A stretch of DNA of 11,977 nt from Nitrospirota bacterium (GTDB taxonomy: Bacteria; Nitrospirota; Nitrospiria; Nitrospirales; UBA8639): the NCBI GenBank assembly GCA_029881175.1, contig JAOUNC010000040.1, positions 1-11,977 of the forward strand, given 5' to 3'. Position 1 is the first letter of the stretch. The number at the start of each line of letters is the position of its first letter. The notes below the pieces were generated by a model that saw nothing but the letters and a program-made list of their open reading frames with translations, had not been told where the DNA came from and did no database searches. This document shows positions 8,169-11,977 of this stretch, piece by piece. Position numbers and translations under genes: made by a program.

Positions 8169-8430
8169 CTAGTAAACTGTGAAACCGGTGATCATGAAGA
8201 TATTGGGCGTACCCCACTTGGCTTTCATTCTTGAGAGAAAAATCTGACCGCCCTCCATCCTACAGCCAAACAGAATCAAGCCTGCTTTCTCCTTGAAAAC
8301 TTACACCCCCTACATGAGTCATTCAATAGCTTTCTCATTCTTTGACATTGCCGCGAAAAGCAAGACTGAAGGCAGTGCCATACGCCTAAAGGTATTCAGT
8401 GCCCACACGAAAACTTAATTTGTGGGGCAG

Positions 8431-8459
8431 AATCTTTCAACTTTTTTCAGGTTTGTCAA
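8431..8459 (-). promoter_or_regulatory. Candidate sigma-70-like promoter of the copper operon
   Basis: On the - strand there is an exact TTGACA -35 hexamer (8459 down to 8454), a 17-nt spacer and a poor -10 (AAGATT, 8436-8431). It would give a 5' leader of nearly 300 nt before the multicopper oxidase. The weak -10 makes this tentative. Confidence 0.2.
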
Positions 8460-8469
8460 GAACTAATGA

Positions 8470-8535
8470 CTTATTTTTGTTGCAAGACTATACATATGGA
8501 AAAATCATTTTTGTGAGGTAAACCACAAAAATAAG
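8470..8535. repeat. Perfect 11-bp inverted repeat in AT-rich DNA
   Basis: CTTATTTTTGT (8470-8480) is exactly complementary in inverted order to ACAAAAATAAG (8525-8535). A related TCATTTTTGTGA lies between the arms. The spacing (44 nt) suits paired regulator half-sites better than a tight hairpin, but low-complexity sequence makes chance matches easy. Confidence 0.4.
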
Positions 8536-8913
8536 CAAAAATAATACCACTCCAATTTCTTGACATAAGGTGGCTGTTGAAAAATGGTACAAATTGGCAT
8601 ATTCGAAAATTACAATTTCCTTTAAAAAAAACTTCCAATTTTAAATTCGGAAAAATGGCATCAACGAAGAGGTCTCTGCTTCAATAGTACGAATATTTAG
8701 AGGAAGATGAATCGCTCATCCACACAAGCGAAAACCCCATAGCTTTCTACAGGGAATAACAAGGACAGCAAGCTCATGATTGTAAATATTTTAGGGTCTT
8801 GACTCGTTTTTATTCGGATGTTTGAGAAAAACCTTGACCAACAGGCAACAGTCTTCTCCGCGAGGATTCTATCGAAATTCACACCAAAAAAAGATATAAG
8901 TGTCTCTTCCACT

Positions 8914-8999
8914 ATGAAATGAGTCTGAACGGCGGGCGTGTTTCTAACATGAAGTGAGTCTGAAACCGGGCTGCGGTTCTGGCATGATGGGAGGATGAA
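8914..8999. repeat. Tandem 35-bp repeats at the IS left end
   Basis: Two 35-bp units at 8914-8948 and 8949-8983 share 15 of 16 bases in their first part (ATGAARTGAGTCTGAA) and about 24 of 35 overall. A third, weaker copy starts exactly one period later at 8984 (12 of 16) and contains the transposase ribosome site and start codon. Spaced copies like this are typical of transposase-binding sites or of self-regulatory operators (inference). Confidence 0.6.
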
Positions 9000-10251
9000 A
9001 ACCATCATGAAGCTCAACGCCCTCACAACTCTGGCCCAAGTGGCCACCTTTCTGGCGGGCACCCAGCCCGTCACCTTCTCCGTGCTCAGTACGAAGGATG
9101 AATCTTATCAGTGGATTCAAGCGAACTTACTCAGGTTTGAATATCTGACGCTCGCGAAGCCCCATAAAGGGCTCGTCTGCCGTTATCTGGAAAAGGTAAG
9201 GGAGTATTCTCGGCAGCACCTCACGCGGCTCATTCACCCATATCGCCAGACAGGGCGCGTGCTTCGCTGCCAACGCACGGTCCAGGGATTTGCCCGTCGG
9301 TATACGGAGGAAGATATTCGCTTGCTGGCCGCCATGGATGCCCGCCATGACACCCCCTGTGGCCCTGCAATCAAAAAACTGTGTGAGCGAGCGTGGCAGC
9401 TCTTTGGCGAGGCCGAATATGAGCGCCTCTCGGCGATCTCGATCAATCATCTGTACAATTGATGAAAATCGGGCCAATATCGACCGCAGCGACACCATGT
9501 TGAGAAAACGCGGCCCACCCACTCGAGCAGCGGCGAGCGGCGGAAACCACAACCGTCGGGCCAGCCAGGCTTCCTCCGTCTCGACACCGTGCATCAAGGG
9601 GATTGGGATAAGCAGAAAGGGGTTTATCACATCAATGCGGTCGATGAGGTGACGCAGTTTCAGGTGGTCTGTACCGTGGAGAAAATCAGTGAAGCGTACC
9701 TCATGCCGGCCCTGGAACAGCTACTGGCCACGTTTCCGTTCCCCATCCAGCGGTTCCATTTTGATAATGGCTCCGAATACATCAATGGGCGGGTGGCCGC
9801 ACTCCTAGGCAAACTCTTGATCGAATTCACGAAATCCCGCGCCCGCCAGACCAACGATAACGCTCTGGCCGAAAGTAAAAACGTGGCCGTGGTGCGGAAG
9901 CTGTTTGGCCATGCCCACATTCCTCAACGCTGGGCGCCACTCATCAATATCTTTAACCAGGAACACCTGAATCCCTATCTCAACTTTCATCGGCCCTGCT
10001 TCTTTCCGGAGATTCGGACGGATCAGCAGGGCAAGGAACGCAAGATCTACCGCTATGAAAGGATGAGGACGCCCTACGACAAGCTCAAATCGCTCCCCCG
10101 GGCCACGCACGACTTGAAACCTATGGTCACGTTTGAAATACTGGATACCATCGCGCAGCAGCTCAGTGACAATCAGGCCGCAGATCTTCTCCAGAAGGCC
10201 CGTCGGCAATTATTCACCACGATCCATGACCGGACTAAGAGCACCGGCTGA
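8995..10251 (+). pseudogene. Integrase-type (DDE) transposase with two consecutive in-frame stop codons
   Basis: The frame runs without a shift from the ATG at 8995 (GGGAGG abuts it; the ATG at 9007 has better spacing) to TGA at 10249-10251, 418 codons plus the final stop. It is broken at 9460-9465 by TGA TGA directly after ISINHLYN. Beyond the stops the protein resumes in the same frame with KSGQYRPQRHHVEKTRP. The N-terminal part (about 1-155) looks like DNA-binding helices with a basic segment (REYSRQHLTRLIHPYRQTGR). The catalytic core is intact: Asp in RLDTVHQGDWDK (codon at 9583), Asp in FHFDNGSEYING (9763) and Glu in NDNALAESKN (9871), the last two separated by 35 residues. As written, the gene cannot make a full-length enzyme; a product starting downstream of the stops would lack the DNA-binding half. 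Confidence 0.88.
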
Positions 10252-10286
10252 CTCACTCACACTTGCCTCGGAGTTCAGATTCATTT

Positions 10287-10617
10287 AAGGATGTGAAAAT
10301 ACTAAGATCAAGTGATCGCTGCCTAACAAGGGCTTGCAGCTGCCAGCGAACAGCTCATTCCAATCGATTTGTGATAGCCTTCTGGCGTCAAGCTTCTTTA
10401 CCGCAACGGTGCCGGTCGACGCTGTTCGTTGCAGCTAAGGCCCAAGCCATTCAGCCGACTGCCGGCGGCGGCGGAGGTGCAAGACAGCAATGAAGAAGGC
10501 CGTGCCTGCATTTCCTAGTGAGCGCCAAAAAAAGCTGACTCTATCTTTTTAGTTGGATTTTGCGTTCTGCCGCCTGAGTTCAGTTGCCGCTATTTGCACG
10601 CGGTCCGAGGTGTTGGG
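10287..10617. other. Gap between the IS and the DUF4160 gene, no credible gene
   Basis: I see no protein-coding gene. Open frames here lack recognisable products, and the frame leading into DUF4160 has no good start before 10618. The notable content is the attC-like inverted repeat at 10321-10446, followed by a GC-rich run (GCCGGCGGCGGCGGAGG near 10464-10480). Confidence 0.5.
10321..10446 (+). repeat. Integron attC-like imperfect hairpin
   Basis: GCCTAACAAGG at 10321-10331 matches the R''-side core of integron attC sites (RYYYAAC followed by AAG). It leads into an inverted repeat: AGCTGCCAGCGAACAGC at 10338-10354 against GCTGTTCGTTGCAGCT at 10421-10436 (15 pairs with one unpaired base). On the far side a core GTTRRRY is expected; I see only GCTAAGGC (10433-10440), a poor match. 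It is therefore either a decayed attC or a coincidental hairpin. Confidence 0.35.
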
Positions 10618-10854
10618 TTGGGCGGTTATCGTCTCGGGCCCTATCGATTCTTCTTCTATGCCGGAGACCGTAAGGAACCATCGCATGTCCATATTGAACG
10701 GGATGCCAAGATTGCAAAGTTCTGGCTCGACCCTGTGCGGTTACAACGCAGCGGTGGCTTCAATCGTGTGGACATCAAACAGATGTATTCAATTGTCGTT
10801 GAGTATCAAGAACAGTTAAGGGAGGCCTGGAATGAGTACTTCCGTAATGCCTAA
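10618..10854 (+). CDS. DUF4160 family small protein
   Basis: The 78-residue product MGGYRLGPYRFFFYAGDR... carries the DUF4160 hallmarks: GPYRFFFYAGDRKEPSHVHI (residues about 7-26), the FWLDPVRLQRSGGF block, and a C-terminal EAWNEYF. Family members are usually 75-90 residues. I chose the TTG start at 10618 because GAGGTG lies 7 nt upstream and the length then fits the family. The frame is open further upstream (a TTG at 10594 is possible), but nothing there looks like DUF4160. The gene overlaps the following DUF2442 gene by 23 nt, a common arrangement for this pair in bacterial genomes, where it is often suspected to be a toxin-antitoxin-like module. The biochemical function is unknown. Confidence 0.8.
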   Translation: MGGYRLGPYRFFFYAGDRKEPSHVHIERDAKIAKFWLDPVRLQRSGGFNRVDIKQMYSIVVEYQEQLREAWNEYFRNA

Positions 10855-11152
10855 CCCAGTCAGTCCCCGTGCTGAACATGTGAGGATCACCGACGATACG
10901 TTAAGTGTCGATCTGGGAGACGGACGGACCATTGCCGCCCCGTTAGCCTGGTTTCCACGGCTTGTCCATGCCACTCTCGATGAGAAAAACAACTGGCGGC
11001 TGATCGGTCAAGGTGAAGGCATTCATTGGGAAGATCTTGATGAAGATATTAGCATTGATGGGTTGCTTGAAGGCCGGCCATCTGGCGAGAGTCAGACCTC
11101 GTTCAAAAAATGGTTAGACGCACGATCGGCTCGTGGGAAAATATGTTCGTAG
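10832..11152 (+). CDS. DUF2442 family protein, partner of DUF4160
   Basis: A 106-residue protein with the DUF2442 pattern: ITDDTLSVDLGDGRTIAAPLAWFPRL (residues about 18-43), then NWRLIGQGEGIHWEDLDEDISIDGLLEG to about 80. The C-terminus is basic, with residues FKKWLDARSARGK. The ATG at 10832 has AGGGAGG with a 6-nt gap, and lies inside the 3' end of the DUF4160 gene, so translation is probably coupled. Related proteins are often encoded beside DUF4160, and some are annotated as possible DNA-binding antitoxin-like proteins. No enzymatic motif is visible. Confidence 0.85.
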   Translation: MSTSVMPNPVSPRAEHVRITDDTLSVDLGDGRTIAAPLAWFPRLVHATLDEKNNWRLIGQGEGIHWEDLDEDISIDGLLEGRPSGESQTSFKKWLDARSARGKICS

Positions 11153-11273
11153 CGCTTTTCATACGAGAGTTGCACTAAATACCTCGCAGTTTCAATTTTT
11201 ACCTTTCCTCTCTAACTGTTGCGACAGAACCATCAACGGTACACAACCTTTTATCCCGCTTTCACGTGTAAGA

Positions 11274-11482
11274 GGTCAGGCATGACTATTGATTTAATTT
11301 AAAAGGTATGAATATGCATAATGCGTGTGATCATCTGCCGCATCATGAAAGAGGGCAATTCGGGGGTTCTCGCAGGCAATGACGTGATAAAGGGCGTCGT
11401 GGAATTTCAATGAGGTGTTCAAGCCATAGCTGCAACCTTCAAAAGCCATACATAGAACAAATATCAATACTCATGCCTGACC
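11274..11482. mobile_element. 209-bp MITE-like element with 20-bp terminal inverted repeats (Y1/REP-transposase derivative)
   Basis: The left end GGTCAGGCATGACTATTGAT (11274-11293) and the inverted right end (11463-11482) match at 19 of 20 bases; the first 12 are identical. The interior holds the decayed 5' end of a Y1 transposase gene on the - strand. An autonomous element flanked by inverted REP-like ends would thus have lost most of its gene, leaving a short mobilisable unit. It ends 10 bp from the stop codon of the Mrr-like gene. Confidence 0.65.
11294..11427 (-). pseudogene. Remnant of a Y1 (IS200-like, REP-associated) transposase, N-terminal codons only
   Basis: Reading the - strand, GAAGG lies upstream of an ATG at 11427 (ATGGCT). 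The next codon is a stop and the frame then shifts. From about 11422 an open frame reads FHDALYHVIACENPRIALF and then DAADDHTHY. This closely resembles the start of REP-associated tyrosine transposases, which typically read ALYHVIxRGNxRxxIFxDDxDR. It stops at 11294, exactly at the inner edge of the left inverted repeat. The catalytic HUH motif and the Tyr lie beyond the retained part, so the gene is dead. Confidence 0.65.
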
Positions 11483-11491
11483 CCATTGCCC

Positions 11492-11977
11492 TTAGCTTGT
11501 GGTGATCCCGTGTTCAACAATGAGTTTGGCAAACTGCTCTCCGTCAACAAGCTCAATTTTGATGCCTTTTTCATCAAAGTATTTTTCGGCAGCAGCAGTA
11601 GCTTCATTGGAAATAGCACCGGATGTAATGACCATGCCTAGATTAGCTGACTCAGCTTCTATACCCTTTATCAGTTGTTCAACAACCTCTTCCCCCACTG
11701 GTGGATCTGGTCGCCAATGTTTAGCCTGCACAGCTATGATTTGGCGGAACGCACCCGCCACAAGAAATGTTGCAAGTATGTCCGCCCCCTTGTCTTGGTT
11801 TCGTGGAACAATCCTGGCATCTTCAGCCCCTAAGCCGGTCAGTACGGTTTGAATTAGCCTTTCAAAGCCGAAACTATCCATTCGGCCACTGCATAATTCG
11901 TTCAAAGTTTCGCGAATAAGACGGGACTGCAAATCAGTTTGAAATATAGGAGCTTGCCCTGATGCGGTAATTTGAAG
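11492..11977 (-). CDS. Mrr-type restriction endonuclease, C-terminal part; start lies beyond the window
   Basis: Mrr-family enzymes are type IV-like PD-(D/E)xK nucleases that cut modified or foreign DNA. The frame is open to the last base of the window, so the 161 visible residues are only the 3' part of the gene. A TTG at 11932 could be read as a start, but the residues before it (GQAPIFQTD) look like normal continuation. Visible motifs fit the Mrr catalytic domain: GFERLIQTVLTGLGA, then DKGADI (Asp at visible residue 66) and AVQAKHW (QAK at 84-86, the QxK variant of ExK). LGMVITSGAISNEATAAAEKY follows, and then a KIELVDGEQFAKLI ending. The gene ends in TAA. The MITE-like element lies just beyond its 3' end. 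Target specificity cannot be judged without the N-terminal domain. Confidence 0.85.
   Translation of the reverse strand, partial: LQITASGQAPIFQTDLQSRLIRETLNELCSGRMDSFGFERLIQTVLTGLGAEDARIVPRNQDKGADILATFLVAGAFRQIIAVQAKHWRPDPPVGEEVVEQLIKGIEAESANLGMVITSGAISNEATAAAEKYFDEKGIKIELVDGEQFAKLIVEHGITTS

Larger units (their letters stand above)
8142..8913. other. Long non-coding stretch upstream of the copper operon
   Basis: No credible gene is seen on either strand over about 770 bases; open frames here are short, and one on the - strand only overlaps the transposase antisense. The part from about 8440 to 8660 is strongly AT-rich with many A5-A8 runs. An imperfect hairpin pairs GCCCACA (8401-8407) with TGTGGGGC (8421-8428). 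The region must contain the promoter of the - strand operon beginning at 8141, and perhaps remnants of older insertions next to the IS. Confidence 0.6.
8914..10286 (+). mobile_element. IS-like element, inactive (DDE transposase with D-35-E spacing)
   Basis: The element is defined by an integrase-type transposase pseudogene (8995-10251) bracketed by a short inverted repeat: AAATGAGTCTGAAC at 8917-8930 and its complement (13 of 14 matches) at 10273-10286. The distance of about 1.37 kb fits a single-gene IS. A tandem 35-bp repeat lies at the left end, and a related GTGAGTC word occurs, inverted, near the right end (10250-10256). I could not find a target-site duplication, so the outer ends may be off by several bases. 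The D-35-E catalytic spacing resembles the IS3/IS481 superfamily; I do not name a specific IS. Confidence 0.7.

Noticed and set aside
8350..8390. Sigma-54-like TGGCAC on the - strand
   Set aside because: TGGCAC is present, but the matching TTGC lies 11 nt away instead of the required 4-5.
8697..9074. Open frame of 125 codons on the - strand upstream of and across the transposase start
   Set aside because: It is antisense to the IS left end, lacks a recognisable domain, and its tail overlaps the transposase gene.
9127..9630. 167-codon open frame on the - strand within the transposase
   Set aside because: It lies wholly opposite the transposase frame, whose protein shows clear DDE motifs.
8914..10286. 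Target-site duplication flanking the IS
   Set aside because: Bases flanking the inverted repeat (CTATG on the left, AAGGA on the right) do not match, and small shifts of the ends did not give a duplication.
10263..10493. 76-codon + strand open frame after the IS
   Set aside because: It covers the attC-like repeat, has no good ribosome site, and its Arg/Ser/Gln-rich product resembles nothing.
10553..10819. 88-codon + strand open frame overlapping DUF4160
   Set aside because: It is in another frame from the DUF4160 protein, whose conserved motifs fix the true frame.

Overview
The window looks like chromosomal DNA of a Gram-negative bacterium. A Nitrospirota lineage (Nitrospira-like) is my best guess, from the gene content (complex I NuoN beside a Tat-exported multicopper oxidase, SCO proteins and a c-type cytochrome) and the roughly balanced base composition. 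This is inference; nothing in the window fixes the taxonomy.

Layout. (1) 1-1074, + strand: the 3' part of nuoN, a proton-pumping membrane subunit of NADH dehydrogenase (complex I). (2) 1247-8141, - strand: five genes in one direction that converge on nuoN. In transcription order they are a Tat-exported three-domain multicopper oxidase with complete copper ligands; a Tat-exported SCO-like protein that has lost its CxxxC copper motif; a large secreted, cysteine-free protein of unknown function; a canonical SCO1/SenC copper chaperone with CxxxC and a downstream His; and a secreted protein joining a mono-haem cytochrome c domain to a periplasmic-binding-protein-like domain. A perfect 30-bp palindrome lies between genes three and four and may act as terminator, attenuator or mRNA stabiliser. 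(3) 8142-8916: a long AT-rich non-coding stretch that must hold the promoter region of this operon. (4) 8914-10286: an IS-like element with a DDE (D-35-E) integrase-type transposase inactivated by two consecutive in-frame TGA codons. It has 35-bp direct repeats at its left end and a short inverted repeat at its two ends. (5) 10287-11482: accessory DNA with an integron attC-like hairpin, an overlapping DUF4160-DUF2442 gene pair, and a 209-bp MITE-like element. The last carries near-perfect terminal inverted repeats and the decayed first codons of a Y1 (REP-associated) transposase. (6) 11492-11977, - strand: the C-terminal part of an Mrr-type restriction endonuclease that runs off the window.

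How the genes may work together. The five-gene operon encodes exported proteins only and reads as one periplasmic copper-dependent redox module: the oxidase, two SCO-fold maturation or thiol factors, a cytochrome c that could carry electrons, and a large unknown secreted partner. The substrate cannot be read from sequence. The right third is mobile and defence-type DNA (dead IS, MITE-like element, attC-like site, small TA-like pair, restriction nuclease) and looks like an accumulation site beside the operon's upstream flank.
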